This document shows, one piece after another, positions 32,903 to 42,187 of a stretch of 64,000 bases of DNA (within the stretch, counting starts at the first letter, position 1; every line of letters starts with the position of its first letter). Source of the DNA: Oscillospiraceae bacterium (lineage in GTDB: Bacteria > Bacillota > Clostridia > Oscillospirales > Ruminococcaceae); contig SVMZ01000007.1 in NCBI GenBank assembly GCA_015067185.1, forward strand, positions 31,533-95,532, in the 5' to 3' direction. Position numbers and translations under genes: made by a program. The notes under the pieces are model-generated. The model had not been told where the DNA came from. It worked only from the letters and a program-made list of their open reading frames with translations, and searched no databases.

Positions 32903-33163
32903 TCACAGCAGCGAGAGCGCAAGTGCGGCTATCAAAATCAGCACGCACAGCACGATGGCAGCGATGTAGATGCGTTTGAGCAGCTTTTTGCCCTTTTCGC
33001 CACGCTTTTCAAGAAAGAACTGGCACAGCGCAAGTGCAGAAAAGAGCAGCACGCAGAATGCGTTGTAAATGAGCACGGGGAGAGGTCTGTCGGTGAAAAA
33101 ATTCACGGCACCGGCAGCCAGCCACACGGCGGAGAGGATCAGCCATTGATACCATTTTTTCAT
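32903..33163 (-). CDS. Small three-helix membrane protein, unknown
   Basis: 86 residues with three hydrophobic stretches: WYQWLILSAVWLAAGAVNFF, VLIYNAFCVLLFSALALCQFF and IYIAAIVLCVLILIAALALSLL. A basic loop (LEKRGEKGKKLLKR) lies between helices 2 and 3, so the N-terminus is probably outside. GGAGGCGATT precedes the ATG. No family is recognised. It is divergent from nothing and ends at a terminator, so it is probably monocistronic. Confidence 0.7.
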   Translation of the reverse strand: MKKWYQWLILSAVWLAAGAVNFFTDRPLPVLIYNAFCVLLFSALALCQFFLEKRGEKGKKLLKRIYIAAIVLCVLILIAALALSLL

Positions 33164-33224
33164 ATAATCGCCTCCGAATAACCGATGTTTTATAATTCCG
33201 TTATATCAAAAAACGCGCAAAAAA

Positions 33225-35174
33225 TCAAATATATAATACATCATCCTGAGCGGCATAAACTTTTGGAAGGTGCTTACCAAAAGGCATGGGCATTTCGAGA
33301 TAGACGGTGCCTTCGTCTTCCGCGGCAAAGGACTGAATTTTGAGAATGCCTTCGTTGACAGGAAGAGCGCGGACATCAACCACCCAGGATTCGGGCGTTT
33401 CAGCATTGCCGTAGAGATAGAAGTCGGAGAGCATGCGGCCATCGGCATAGAAGGCAGCAAGGTTGCCCTTAGCTTTGATAACGAGATAGGTGGTATCTTC
33501 CGGCCAGCAGACACGGTATTCGGTGGTGCGGTCGGAAAGATTGAGGTGGGAGAGCATATCGTCGGCAGAAAGAGTGTTCTCTGTTTCGGCAACGCGGAGA
33601 GCGGTAAGAGATGTTGGAATATACTTTATGGGCTGTTCGAGGATAATTTGTATGCCATCGATTTCGGTAATGGGAGCAGTGAGTGTAAATTTGCGGCCAT
33701 CCGCAAGGGAGAGTACAGGCGTAAGTCCTTCCACTTCCATCAAGGTAATGCTGTGGTCGGAGAGGGCAACGGGCTGTGCGGTGATGTAGTCTATAGAAAG
33801 TCCCGCCAAAGTCAGGCCGACAGGGATAAAGAAGCAGCAATCGGAGGGAATATCCATATCGAAAGAAAGGGTGCGGTCGGTGAATGAGAAGGTAAAGGGG
33901 ACTGTGGGATAAGCAGGGCGCTTATTGAGACGCAGATGGTTGTTGATAAAAAGGAAACCACCCTTCCCATCGGTGCGCAGGGCACAGCGGACGGTGTCGG
34001 TATCAAAATGGTTTTCAGGCATCTCTTCCGGAAGGACAGAGTATGTTGGGGCGAAGATTTCGCCGTAGTTATGGAGAAATTCGTGGATCTTTTTGAGGTG
34101 GTAGTAACTCTCACGAACCTGACCGTTATCTCCCAGAGGAGCCTGGAAATCATAGGAGATCAGAGGATAATCATTGGGGTAACCGGTAGCCTTGCTCTCC
34201 TGCATAAAGGTTTTACCTTGGGGATTCAAACCTCCGTGGTACATGTAATATCCAAGAAGGTTGGCACCGCTGCCCAGCTTGCAGACAGCCAGCGTTTCCA
34301 CGTCTTTGGCATTGAACATGGGACGACGGTGGTAGGTGACCTGATTTCCTCCGCCCAGCTCACAGGTAAGGAAGGGGAATTTATCCATCAACGGAAGCGC
34401 AGAAGAAGCGGTAATATCGCCGAGAAGATCAGTTCCGATATCGCAGGCATCGGGATCGTGGGAAAAAAAGTAGTTGACATTATGAGGGATCGGTTTGGTG
34501 TGGTTTTCCCAGGGAAGACCGGGATAGCCGCCGAACATGGGCAGCAGTGTTTCGGGGAGGGTGGCATCGCCCCATGCGGTAGCGGTAAAGAGAGGCGCGG
34601 TCAGTCCGTTTTCGAGAATCAAAAGGCGTATCTTTTCCATATAATCGGGACGTTTGGTCATCTCGTTTTCCACCTGAATACCGAACAGCGGAAGTCCTTT
34701 GACCTGAGCGGCAATGGCGGCGATATAGCGGCAGACATAGCCAAAGTAAGGTTCTTCCTCGCTTCTGAGTTGATTGGCGCATGTATCACAGAGCCAGTCG
34801 GGGAAGCCGCCGTTCCGGCATTCTCCGTGAGCCCAGGGACCAATGCGGAGACAAAATTCAAGTCCCAGTTCAAGACAGAGTTCGATAAAGCTGCGGATAT
34901 CCCGGTTGCCGGAAAAATCGAAGCAGCCCTCCTCTTCCTCATGGTGGATCCAGAATACATAGGAGGCTACCACATCAATACCGCCGGCTTTCATCTTGAG
35001 AAGCTCATCTTTCCAGTTTTCACGCGGGACGCGGCTATAATGCAGCTCACCCATGACCGGAACGTACGGCTTTCCGTTTTTCAGCAGCATATGGTTTGTA
35101 ACGGTAATGGTTTCATTTCCAAAATGGGGAAGGGTGACTGAAGGAGGAAAAGAAGACGGAATATGAAATCTCAT
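33225..35174 (-). CDS. Glycoside hydrolase family 35 beta-galactosidase
   Basis: 649 residues. The catalytic barrel begins MLLKNGKPYVPVMGELHYSRVPRENWKDELLKMKAGGIDVVASYVFWIHHEEEEG, with LRIGPWAHGECRNGGFPDWL and GIQVENEM (acid/base Glu near residue 165) and LTCELGGGN (nucleophile Glu). The C-terminal half has beta-sandwich domains. GH35 enzymes release terminal beta-galactose from plant or host glycans. No signal peptide, so it acts on imported oligosaccharides. The promoter is TTGAAG, 17 bp, TATAAT. Confidence 0.88.
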   Translation of the reverse strand: MRFHIPSSFPPSVTLPHFGNETITVTNHMLLKNGKPYVPVMGELHYSRVPRENWKDELLKMKAGGIDVVASYVFWIHHEEEEGCFDFSGNRDIRSFIELCLELGLEFCLRIGPWAHGECRNGGFPDWLCDTCANQLRSEEEPYFGYVCRYIAAIAAQVKGLPLFGIQVENEMTKRPDYMEKIRLLILENGLTAPLFTATAWGDATLPETLLPMFGGYPGLPWENHTKPIPHNVNYFFSHDPDACDIGTDLLGDITASSALPLMDKFPFLTCELGGGNQVTYHRRPMFNAKDVETLAVCKLGSGANLLGYYMYHGGLNPQGKTFMQESKATGYPNDYPLISYDFQAPLGDNGQVRESYYHLKKIHEFLHNYGEIFAPTYSVLPEEMPENHFDTDTVRCALRTDGKGGFLFINNHLRLNKRPAYPTVPFTFSFTDRTLSFDMDIPSDCCFFIPVGLTLAGLSIDYITAQPVALSDHSITLMEVEGLTPVLSLADGRKFTLTAPITEIDGIQIILEQPIKYIPTSLTALRVAETENTLSADDMLSHLNLSDRTTEYRVCWPEDTTYLVIKAKGNLAAFYADGRMLSDFYLYGNAETPESWVVDVRALPVNEGILKIQSFAAEDEGTVYLEMPMPFGKHLPKVYAAQDDVLYI

Positions 35175-35209
35175 GGTAATACCTCACTGATGAAAGATAA
35201 ATTGATAAT

Positions 35210-35238
35210 ATTATATCATGATGCAAGTGGGGCTTCAA
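35210..35238 (-). promoter_or_regulatory. Promoter of the GH35 gene
   Basis: On the minus strand TTGAAG (plus 35233-35238), 17-bp spacer, TATAAT (plus 35210-35215), 36 bp before the ATG. Confidence 0.65.
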
Positions 35239-35353
35239 GGAGAGGGGGACAAGAAAAGTAGAAAACAGAAGATTTATGTGATAAACTTAAAAAGAAATGT
35301 GTAAGATTTGAGATGGAAAGTTGTCTGTAGAAGTGAAAGAGAGGAGGGTATCC

Positions 35354-35911
35354 GTGGAAGACAGAGAAATTGTAAACCGTTATTGGGAAAGAGACAGCGG
35401 CATTATTGCTGTGACAGCAGAAAAATATGGAAGGTACTGCATGGCTATTGCAGAAAATATTGTTGGCAGCAAAGAAACGGCAGAGGAATGTGTCAATGAT
35501 ACATGGTTTGCGGCATGGAACGCTATGCCGGAGAATCGTCCTGATAATCTGAAGGCATTTCTGGGGAAGATGACAAGGAATATCTCTTTTAACAGGTATA
35601 AGCGAAAGTACACACAGAAACGGGGCGGAGAAATGTCCCTTGTGTTGGATGAATTGACAGAATGTATACCGGATAACGAAACGGTGGAGCAGAGGGTAGA
35701 CAGAAATATATTGATCGGAGAAATCAATGCTTTTTTAACCGGACTTCCGGAAATGAAAAGGGGGATATTTGTTCGCAGATATTGGTATGCCGAAAGCGTA
35801 AAAAAGATAGCGGAAAGATATGGGATGAGTGAAAACCATGTTTCGGTCATACTAAACAGGCTAAGAAAAAAACTGGCAGAAACTTTGAGAGACAGGGAGA
35901 TGAAACGATGA
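35354..35911 (+). CDS. Sigma-70 family (ECF-like) sigma factor
   Basis: 185 residues. Region 2 (ENIVGSKETAEECVNDTWFAAWNAMPENRPDNLKAFLGKMTRNISFNRYKRK) and region 4 (LPEMKRGIFVRRYWYAESVKKIAERYGMSENHVSVILNRLRKKLAETL) are clear, with no region 3, as in extracytoplasmic-function sigma factors. The start is the GTG at 35354 after GAGGAGG; the track's upstream start would be read through that site. It overlaps the next gene by 4 bp (ATGA), which encodes a single-pass membrane protein likely to be its anti-sigma factor. Confidence 0.88.
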   Translation: MEDREIVNRYWERDSGIIAVTAEKYGRYCMAIAENIVGSKETAEECVNDTWFAAWNAMPENRPDNLKAFLGKMTRNISFNRYKRKYTQKRGGEMSLVLDELTECIPDNETVEQRVDRNILIGEINAFLTGLPEMKRGIFVRRYWYAESVKKIAERYGMSENHVSVILNRLRKKLAETLRDREMKR

Positions 35912-36741
35912 GCGGAGAGATGCTATTCGAAGTAATTGGAGAAATTGAGGATCATTTTGTGACGGAAGAAAATGAAAGGATGAAAGGGAGAAGAGTAACG
36001 GCGAAGCAGTGGGCAGGGCTGGCCGCCTGTATGGTGTTGGTTGTTGCAGTTGCAACCGGAATCCTTTGGAGTGAATGGAAAGGAGAAATAGCCAGTGAGG
36101 ATTCTCGCGATGAGCTGCTTGAACCGATCATTATGGCGGTATACAAGGATGCCTATTATGAAGTTGTGGAAAGTGAGAAGATATTGGAAAGATATCATCT
36201 GCCGAATGAGATAACACTGGATATGGTTGGCGAATGTTTCGGCAAGGTGACAGATGAGGGAAATGAGGAGTTGGGAGATTTTTACCGCTATTTACCCTAT
36301 GGCGAGACGTGTGATGCGGTTTATCTTTTGAGCAGCGATGGAATCCATTACCGTTTTGCCTTGTTTTGTAATTTTATCCATCCCAATGACAGAGTGTACG
36401 AGGAGGCAAGCGTGTTATTTGGACTATACGGCGTGGATACAAGCGAGGATATTGCAAGTATGACTGTCGGAAACAAAACGGTGACAGACAGAACGGAGAT
36501 TGAAAAAGTTTATACTGCTCTTTGCGAGGCAGAAGCCATGGGAAACCATGATTTTCAACGACAGGTGTTTGAAGGCAGAAGCGAGGAGGAGCAGCAAAAG
36601 CTGAGTGGAGAACTGGCAGACAATAATGTGGAGTTTCAGTTTGTAACACGCTCCGGAGCTGTGATAAAAGGGATACGATATTACAAAACGATATCGTACT
36701 TTGCATGGAGTCTCAACTACTACAGGATAACAGCGGAATAA
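35908..36741 (+). CDS. Putative membrane anti-sigma factor
   Basis: 277 residues. A short N-terminal cytoplasmic part (MSGEMLFEVIGEIEDHFVTEENERMKGRR) is followed by a helix (WAGLAACMVLVVAVATGILW, about residues 38-58) and a roughly 215-residue extracytoplasmic domain of no recognised family. Overlap with the sigma gene (ATGA) and this topology imply an anti-sigma or co-sensor role. The N-terminal pattern resembles that of clostridial proteins paired with sigma factors, but the sensor domain is not identifiable. Confidence 0.7.
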   Translation: MSGEMLFEVIGEIEDHFVTEENERMKGRRVTAKQWAGLAACMVLVVAVATGILWSEWKGEIASEDSRDELLEPIIMAVYKDAYYEVVESEKILERYHLPNEITLDMVGECFGKVTDEGNEELGDFYRYLPYGETCDAVYLLSSDGIHYRFALFCNFIHPNDRVYEEASVLFGLYGVDTSEDIASMTVGNKTVTDRTEIEKVYTALCEAEAMGNHDFQRQVFEGRSEEEQQKLSGELADNNVEFQFVTRSGAVIKGIRYYKTISYFAWSLNYYRITAE

Positions 36742-36755
36742 CTAATACGGAAAAG

Positions 36756-36797
36756 AAAAAACGGTTCAGTGCAGAAAGTTGCATTGAACCGTTTTGA
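36756..36797. terminator. Bidirectional terminator between sigma operon and spoIIID
   Basis: AAAACGGTTCAGTGCA pairs with TGCATTGAACCGTTTT (one G-T pair), with T-runs on both strands. Confidence 0.85.
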
Positions 36798-36870
36798 TTC
36801 TGATATTATATCCGTTCTGTTAAAAGATTTGAGTTGAAAAAACGCTGTTAAACAGCAATTTAAAACACCT

Positions 36871-37128
36871 TTAATCGGACGAAATACCGGCATACTTGGC
36901 TTTGGTTGCCAATCCGCCCCGGATATGGCGTTCACTTTTGTTTTGTTCAAGAACTTCTTTTACCTGAGAGCAGAGTTGAGGATTGATTTTTTTCAGCCGC
37001 TCTGTGACATCTTTATGTACAGTGCTTTTTGAGATCCCAAACCATGCCGCCGCTTTTCTAACAGTCGCGTTATTTTCAATGATATACAGCGCAAGTGTTA
37101 CTGCGCGCTCCTCCGGCAGACCGTTCAA
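36871..37128 (-). CDS. spoIIID: Sporulation transcriptional regulator SpoIIID
   Basis: 85 residues. ALYIIENNATVRKAAAWFGISKSTVHKDVTERLKKINPQL is the SpoIIID HTH, followed by VLEQNKSERHIRGGLATKAKY, the conserved basic tail. It controls mother-cell genes together with SigE and SigK. The start is a TTG (plus 37126-37128) seven bases after GGGAGGG. A GC-rich hairpin (CTCGCGT/ACGCGAG) lies in the 37.15-37.19 kb leader. With sigG in the same window it confirms endospore formation. Confidence 0.95.
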   Translation of the reverse strand: MNGLPEERAVTLALYIIENNATVRKAAAWFGISKSTVHKDVTERLKKINPQLCSQVKEVLEQNKSERHIRGGLATKAKYAGISSD

Positions 37129-37155
37129 TGCGCGACCCTCCCTGCATATAAGTTA

Positions 37156-37192
37156 TGGCCTCGCGTCAGTCTGCGTCATCACGCGAGCCTTA
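37156..37192. promoter_or_regulatory. GC-rich hairpin in the spoIIID leader
   Basis: GCCTCGCGT pairs with ACGCGAGCC around a loop with repeated GCGTCA. There is no T-run on either side, so it is not a simple terminator. It lies between the tex stop and the spoIIID start. Confidence 0.4.
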
Positions 37193-37265
37193 CTTATCTA
37201 TATGCAGAGAGAACGGGGAAGATACCTTTATCAGAGGCAAATGGTAGGGAAAATTGAGAAGAAAA

Positions 37266-39419
37266 TCAGAGAATCTGGATCAGTTTGAGACCGATTCGCT
37301 TTTTATCAGGATCGCAATTGAGAACCGAAACTTTTACAATATCACCAACCTTGAGCACTTCGGATGGGTGGCGGATATATCGCTCGGAACACTGTGAAAT
37401 ATGAATCAGTCCATCCTGATGAACGCCGATGTCCACAAATACACCAAAATCCACAACATTACGGACAGTACCGGTCAGTTCCATATCAGGTTTCAGATCT
37501 TTCATCTCCAACACGTCGGTACGGAGCATGGGAGCAGGAAGCTCATCGCGGGGATCGCGCCCCGGTTTTTGCAGTTCTGTGATGATATCACGCAGTGTAG
37601 GAACACCGATGCCGCATTGTTCGGCGACAGTGGTTTCGCCCAAACCCTGCACCCGTTCTTTTAGCTTGGCAAGTCCGCCGGAACGGATATCTTTATCGGT
37701 GTAACCACAGAGTGTCAGCAGTTTTTCTGCTGCGGGATAAGATTCAGGGTGAACGGCAGTATTGTCAAGAATATTTTTACTCTCCGGAATACGGAGGAAG
37801 CCGGCGCACTGAACAAAGGTTTTGGGGCCCAATTTGGAGACTTTTTTCAGTGTTTTTCTGTCGGTGAAAATACCGTTTTCATCCCGGTAGGCAACAATGT
37901 TTTTGGCAATGGTCATATTGAGGCCGGATACACGGGCAAGCAGAGAGGGGGAGGCGGTGTTGAGATCAACACCGACACGACCGACACAGTTTTCTACAAC
38001 ACCGGTCAGTGTTTCGCCCAGACGTGCCTGGGGCATATCATGCTGATACTGTCCCACACCGATGGATTTAGGATCGATTTTAACAAGCTCAGCCAGGGGA
38101 TCCTGCAGTCTGCGGGCGATAGAGACGGCGGAGCGGAGGGAGACATCGTAATCGGGAAATTCTTCCGCGCCCAGTTTGGAGGCGGAGTATACGGAGGCAC
38201 CGGCTTCATTAACCATCATATAGGCAACGCCGGGAAGCTCCCGAAGCATTTCCGCGACAAAAATTTCGGATTCTTTGGAGGCGGTGCCGTTGCCGATGGC
38301 AATTGCCTCCACGTTGTGTTTGGCGATCAGCTTTTTGAGCGTTGCTGCTGCCTCTGCTTTTTTGTTGTGAGGTGGAGTAGGATAGACAACGGTGGTATCC
38401 AATACTTTGCCGGTGGCATCTACGACTGCAATTTTACAGCCGGTACGATAGGCGGGGTCAAAGCCGAGAGTGACGCGGTTGCGCAGCGGCGGTTGCATAA
38501 GGAGCGGCTCAAGGTTGAGACCAAACATCTTGATAGCCTGCTCGTTGGCAGAATCGGTAAGCGTGGAGCGGATCTCACGTTCAACAGAGGGGTAGATCAG
38601 GCGTTCCCAGGAATCTTCAATAGCTGTATTCACCAGACCGGAGGTAATGCTGCCGGGTTTGAGTGCGGCGCGGCGAATGACAGAAAGCGCTTCATTGGTG
38701 TCGATTTCTACCTGTACTTTAAGAAATTCTTCCTTCTCACCGCGGTTGACGGCAAGAATACGGTGACTCTGTATTTTGGAGACTGCCTCAGAAAAATCGT
38801 AGTAAAGGCGATAAACGGAATCCTCTTCTGTAGCGGCTTTGGAGGTAACTATGGCGCGCTTCATAAAAAGATCACGCAGGGTGCTGCGTATGGCGGCATC
38901 ATCGGAGATGTTTTCTGCAATAATATCGCAGGCGCCGGTAATGGCATCTTCTGTGGTTTCAACACCTTTTTCGGCATCAACATATTCAGCGGCGATTTCG
39001 TCGATGTTGCCGCGCATGATATCCTGTGCAAAAATGATTTCTGCCAGGGGTTCCAGTCCTTTTTCGCGTGCAACGGTGGCACGGGTGCGGCGTTTCTGCT
39101 TATAGGGACGGTAGAGATCTTCAAGCGAGGCAAGGGTAACGGCCTTTTCAATATCGGCGCGAAGTTCCTCTGTCAATTTTCCCTGTGTCTCGATGGAGGA
39201 AAGAATCTCTTCCCGGCGTTTATCCAAACCGCGCAGATAATCGAGTCTGTCGGCAAGCTGTCTGAGCAGCTGGTCATCCATGGTGCCGGTCAATTCTTTG
39301 CGGTAACGGGCAATGAAAGGGATCGTATTTCCCTCGTCGATCAGCTTTATTACGTTTTGCACATGCTCTTCGCGCAGATGAAGTTCTTCGGCAAGCATGG
39401 CGGCATGATTATGTTCCAT
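37266..39419 (-). CDS. tex: Tex-like RNA-binding transcription accessory protein
   Basis: 717 residues, usual Tex length. Order: N-terminal helical region (residues 1-190), YqgF/RNase H-like domain (LGFDPAYRTGCKIAVVDATGKVLDTTVVYP, about 325-430), helix-hairpin-helix repeats (VENCVGRVGVDLNTASPSLLARVSGLNMTIAKNIVAYRDENG) and a C-terminal S1 domain (DMELTGTVRNVVDFGVFVDIGVHQDGLIHISQCSERYI). It binds RNA and is linked to transcription and translation quality control. CGGAGAA precedes the ATG, and an extended -10 promoter lies upstream. Confidence 0.95.
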   Translation of the reverse strand: MEHNHAAMLAEELHLREEHVQNVIKLIDEGNTIPFIARYRKELTGTMDDQLLRQLADRLDYLRGLDKRREEILSSIETQGKLTEELRADIEKAVTLASLEDLYRPYKQKRRTRATVAREKGLEPLAEIIFAQDIMRGNIDEIAAEYVDAEKGVETTEDAITGACDIIAENISDDAAIRSTLRDLFMKRAIVTSKAATEEDSVYRLYYDFSEAVSKIQSHRILAVNRGEKEEFLKVQVEIDTNEALSVIRRAALKPGSITSGLVNTAIEDSWERLIYPSVEREIRSTLTDSANEQAIKMFGLNLEPLLMQPPLRNRVTLGFDPAYRTGCKIAVVDATGKVLDTTVVYPTPPHNKKAEAAATLKKLIAKHNVEAIAIGNGTASKESEIFVAEMLRELPGVAYMMVNEAGASVYSASKLGAEEFPDYDVSLRSAVSIARRLQDPLAELVKIDPKSIGVGQYQHDMPQARLGETLTGVVENCVGRVGVDLNTASPSLLARVSGLNMTIAKNIVAYRDENGIFTDRKTLKKVSKLGPKTFVQCAGFLRIPESKNILDNTAVHPESYPAAEKLLTLCGYTDKDIRSGGLAKLKERVQGLGETTVAEQCGIGVPTLRDIITELQKPGRDPRDELPAPMLRTDVLEMKDLKPDMELTGTVRNVVDFGVFVDIGVHQDGLIHISQCSERYIRHPSEVLKVGDIVKVSVLNCDPDKKRIGLKLIQIL

Positions 39420-39675
39420 TTCAGTATTCTCCGTTTGATAGTAAAGTTGTAATATGCATTATACCATTTTCAAGAGGATTTGTCCAATGGAAAAACAGAA
39501 GAATAAATTTTATATTGAAAGGTAGAAAGAGTTTGGGATACCTTCGGCTGCTTTCTGCTTTTCCGGATTTTAATAACGGAAGTTGAGCTGCAACAAAGAT
39601 GTTGCTGTTGTTTTGGGAAAAACAGGGATAGCAGATTCAAAACAGTGTTGTCGTTTTGCCGAGAGAGACAGCAAA
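39420..39675. promoter_or_regulatory. Promoter of tex; rest of the gap non-coding
   Basis: On the minus strand TTGGAC (plus 39482-39487), an 18-bp spacer and TGG-TATAAT (plus 39458-39463). The rest of the roughly 400-bp gap to 39819 holds only the pilus operon terminator; the 62-residue plus-strand ORF here looks like chance. Confidence 0.6.
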
Positions 39676-39705
39676 AAAGAACCGTACAGAGGTGTACGGT
39701 TCTTT
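39676..39705 (-). terminator. Terminator of the pilus operon
   Basis: AAAGAACCGTACA pairs with TGTACGGTTCTTT around GAGG; on the minus strand a TTTTTT run follows. It lies about 115 bp after the pilT stop. Confidence 0.8.
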
Positions 39706-39819
39706 CGTGCGGATGTATAGGATGTGTTATGAAGGATTTAAAATTATGGGAACAGACGATGGATACAGGTCGTGTTTTTATATCAGACTAATAAATAGGC
39801 CTTGTGTGCTATATATCTG

Positions 39820-40878
39820 TCAGTTCAAGTGGCGAATAAGTTGATCGGGATGATCGGCATAATTCAAAGCAGTTTCTTTGGAAATCTTTTTTGCACGGTA
39901 AAGGGCAAGAATCGAGTTATCCATAGAGAGCATACCATCCTTCTGTCCCGCAAGAATGGCATTTTCAATTTGATAATTTTTGTTGTCGCGAATCATGGTG
40001 CGGATAGCGCCGTTGATCTGCATTACCTCAAAAACAGGGAGGTTATTGCCGGAAACATCAGGAACCATCTGTTGGGAAACCACAGTGCGCAGAACGGTGG
40101 CAAGCTGGAAACGAATCTGAGACTGAGAAGCGCCTGAAAAGCTATCGATTACGCGATCAATAGCATTGACTGCGCCCTTGGTGTGCATGGTGGCAATGAC
40201 CATATGACCGGTTTCTGCTGCGGTGATGGCTGTTCTTATAGTTTCAGCGTCGCGCATTTCTCCCAGAAGGATAACATCAGGTGCCTGGCGCAGGCAGGAA
40301 CGCAGGGCGGAGAGATAGTCTGCCGTATCGATGGCGATCTCACGCTGGCTGACGATGCTGCGCTGATTTTTGTGCAGATATTCGATGGGATCTTCCAAAG
40401 TGATGATATGACAGTCGCGTGTACGATTGATACGGTCGATAATACAGGCCTGGGTAGTGGATTTACCGCTGCCGGCCGTGCCGGTAAACAGAATCATACC
40501 ATGGGTGATATCGGCAATATCCATAACCTGCGGCGGAATGTTGATCTCTTCCCATTTTGGAATATCAAAGGAAACCACTCTTACCACCGCAGCGAAAGAA
40601 TTTCGTTGACGGTAGGTGTTGACGCGGAAACGTGATATGCCGGGAAGGGCAAAAGAGAAATCGTCATCGCCTGTTTCAAGATAACGGTCAATAGAGCGGC
40701 CGGACAATGTGTAAATATTATGGATCAACCCCTGGGTATCAGCGGGGGTGAGTTTGTTTTCTTCCAAAGGAAGAATATGACCGTCCACTTTTTCACTGAT
40801 AGGACATCCTGCGATAAAAAAGAGGTCGGAAGCGTGGTCTGCTACGGCTTTCTGAAGATAATTCTGCAGTTCGGGCAT
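39820..40878 (-). CDS. pilT: Type IV pilus retraction ATPase PilT-like
   Basis: 352 residues. LQNYLQKAVADHASDLFFIAG is the N-terminal PAS-like domain; FTGTAGSGKSTTQACII is Walker A, ITLEDPIEYLHKNQRSIVSQREI the Asp box, PDVILLGEMRDAETIRTAI Walker B, and TGHMVIATMHTKGAVNAIDRVIDSF the His box. It lacks the zinc-binding cysteines and N-terminal extension of PilB, so it fits a PilT/PilU-type motor. It is the last gene of a minus-strand pilin operon. No PilB-type extension ATPase is present in this window. Confidence 0.88.
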   Translation of the reverse strand: MPELQNYLQKAVADHASDLFFIAGCPISEKVDGHILPLEENKLTPADTQGLIHNIYTLSGRSIDRYLETGDDDFSFALPGISRFRVNTYRQRNSFAAVVRVVSFDIPKWEEINIPPQVMDIADITHGMILFTGTAGSGKSTTQACIIDRINRTRDCHIITLEDPIEYLHKNQRSIVSQREIAIDTADYLSALRSCLRQAPDVILLGEMRDAETIRTAITAAETGHMVIATMHTKGAVNAIDRVIDSFSGASQSQIRFQLATVLRTVVSQQMVPDVSGNNLPVFEVMQINGAIRTMIRDNKNYQIENAILAGQKDGMLSMDNSILALYRAKKISKETALNYADHPDQLIRHLN

Positions 40879-40901
40879 TGAAAATCACACCTTTTTCAAA
40901 A

Positions 40902-41261
40902 TTAAGTGTTGGACGAAACAGACTGCCATTGCAGCACCGTCCAGGTTTGTCCGTCCAAACGGAGAGTAACTTCTAAATTCAGTGTCGGAGAAATGGGGCA
41001 GGAATAGAAAAAGAGATTGCCCTCCTGTGTTACCCCATCGGGAATTTGACCGAGGCGAAGAAGGGAAAAGATCTCTTCCGCCTGAAGGTCTGCTTGATAA
41101 TATTTTTCCACAGCTGTGGCATTGGCAGTGGAAAGCCGGCTCTCTGCCATGGCGGTGCTGATTGTCAAAAGGGAGAAGATGATGAGGCAGAGCACAGCAA
41201 AAATAATCAGGAGAGAAACGCCGCCCACCACAGGAGGTGCGGGAGATTTGCGTGTTTTCAT
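40902..41261 (-). CDS. Predicted pilus-assembly/minor pilin-like protein
   Basis: 119 residues: a short basic N-terminus, a helix (GGVSLLIIFAVLCLIIFSLLTISTA), then a small soluble domain (ADLQAEEIFSLLRLGQIPDGVTQEGNLFFYSCPISPTLNLEVTLRLDG). The helix position resembles PilX-like or other minor pilin-like proteins, with GG before the helix possibly a prepilin peptidase site. It overlaps the next upstream gene by 4 bp. No family name can be assigned firmly. Confidence 0.62.
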   Translation of the reverse strand: MKTRKSPAPPVVGGVSLLIIFAVLCLIIFSLLTISTAMAESRLSTANATAVEKYYQADLQAEEIFSLLRLGQIPDGVTQEGNLFFYSCPISPTLNLEVTLRLDGQTWTVLQWQSVSSNT

Positions 41262-41683
41262 TGTTCATCCTCCTGCCATCCCACAGTCAGGGAGAATATA
41301 CACTCTTCACCGCAGGAGACACGGATCTCGGATATGGAAAGAGTGGGGGTGTTTTCATTGGTGTGCGAAGGAACAGAACACAGAACATATTCGGCATCGT
41401 CTTCAACCGCGACCGGCGACCAGTTGGCATCATAAAATACAACAAGGGAGTCCTCGTCGGAAAAACCGCAGAGAATATTCGCAGCGGCATCGGTATCGCC
41501 ATGATGGGCTTTTAAAAGCTCGGCGGCATTTTGTGCCGTTCTTACTGCGTTATCCAGCATTTGACGTTCATTTGAGATGGAATTGGCCAATAAAAATCCG
41601 CGGATACAGATGGTTGCAGCCAAGGCAAAAACAGCTGCCATACAGATGAGTTCCATCAGTGAAAGAAAAGCTTTGTTTCTCAT
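41258..41683 (-). CDS. Prepilin-like protein
   Basis: 141 residues. The N-terminus MRNKAFLSLMELICMAAVFALAATICIRGFLLA resembles a type IV prepilin (short basic leader, Glu near position +5, long hydrophobic helix), although the classical G-F/M cleavage site is not seen. The soluble part (SDEDSLVVFYDANWSPV, CGEECIFSLTVGWQ) has a single cysteine pair. Overlaps of 4 bp with both neighbours indicate translational coupling. It is a minor pilin or pseudopilin candidate. Confidence 0.65.
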   Translation of the reverse strand: MRNKAFLSLMELICMAAVFALAATICIRGFLLANSISNERQMLDNAVRTAQNAAELLKAHHGDTDAAANILCGFSDEDSLVVFYDANWSPVAVEDDAEYVLCSVPSHTNENTPTLSISEIRVSCGEECIFSLTVGWQEDEQ

Positions 41684-42186
41684 TCCGCACCCTCCGATCT
41701 GAAGGTGAGATACAGCGTTTGAGAGGTACCGTCTTCAAAGGTGATATCCAGCACAATGTTTTGGGAGTCACGACGGAAAAAAAGATTCTCCAAAGGAAGG
41801 ATCTGCTGACCGTCGGCAGGGGCAAAAACAGAGGAATCTGCCACCGTGAACAGCTCGCGGAGATAACCTTCGTGACAATAGATGCGGGTGTAATATTTTT
41901 CCCCGTCTATCATCTCGGCAAAGCATATCGTGCTGCCGCTGTCGGAGGGCTCGGAAAGGTCAAAATCAGAGATGAACCAGGCGTCTGCGGCATCGTTCTG
42001 GTGAATACGGGTGACAAGATATTGCGATATGGTTCTGTGGTCATAGTCTGTTCTGTCGCGCGTGATCTGGGCGCGGTAAACTTTTGCACCGCCAAGCAGA
42101 ATGACCGCAATAAAAACAGAAAAGACGGTAAACAGAAAAAGCGGTGCTAATTTACTGAAATCAGTACGGGTGATTTTTGTTTTCAT
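41680..42186 (-). CDS. DUF4860-like pilus operon protein
   Basis: 168 residues with one N-terminal helix (LAPLFLFTVFSVFIAVILLGGAKVY) and an extracytoplasmic domain (TISQYLVTRIHQNDAADAW, then TICFAEMIDGEKYYTRIYCHEGYLRELF, then QQILPLENLFFR). This arrangement resembles the DUF4860 proteins seen in clostridial pilin operons. Its role is unproven, probably a minor pilus or assembly component. It overlaps the downstream gene by 4 bp. Confidence 0.65.
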   Translation of the reverse strand: MKTKITRTDFSKLAPLFLFTVFSVFIAVILLGGAKVYRAQITRDRTDYDHRTISQYLVTRIHQNDAADAWFISDFDLSEPSDSGSTICFAEMIDGEKYYTRIYCHEGYLRELFTVADSSVFAPADGQQILPLENLFFRRDSQNIVLDITFEDGTSQTLYLTFRSEGAE

Positions 42187-42187
42187 A

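Noticed and set aside
37749-39452. 567-aa plus-strand ORF opposite tex
   Set aside because: Antisense shadow with Phe/Gly/Asn-rich low-information sequence; Tex is certain on the minus strand.
39656-39844. 62-aa plus-strand ORF after tex
   Set aside because: It spans the pilus operon terminator hairpin, overlaps the pilT end and has no ribosome site.
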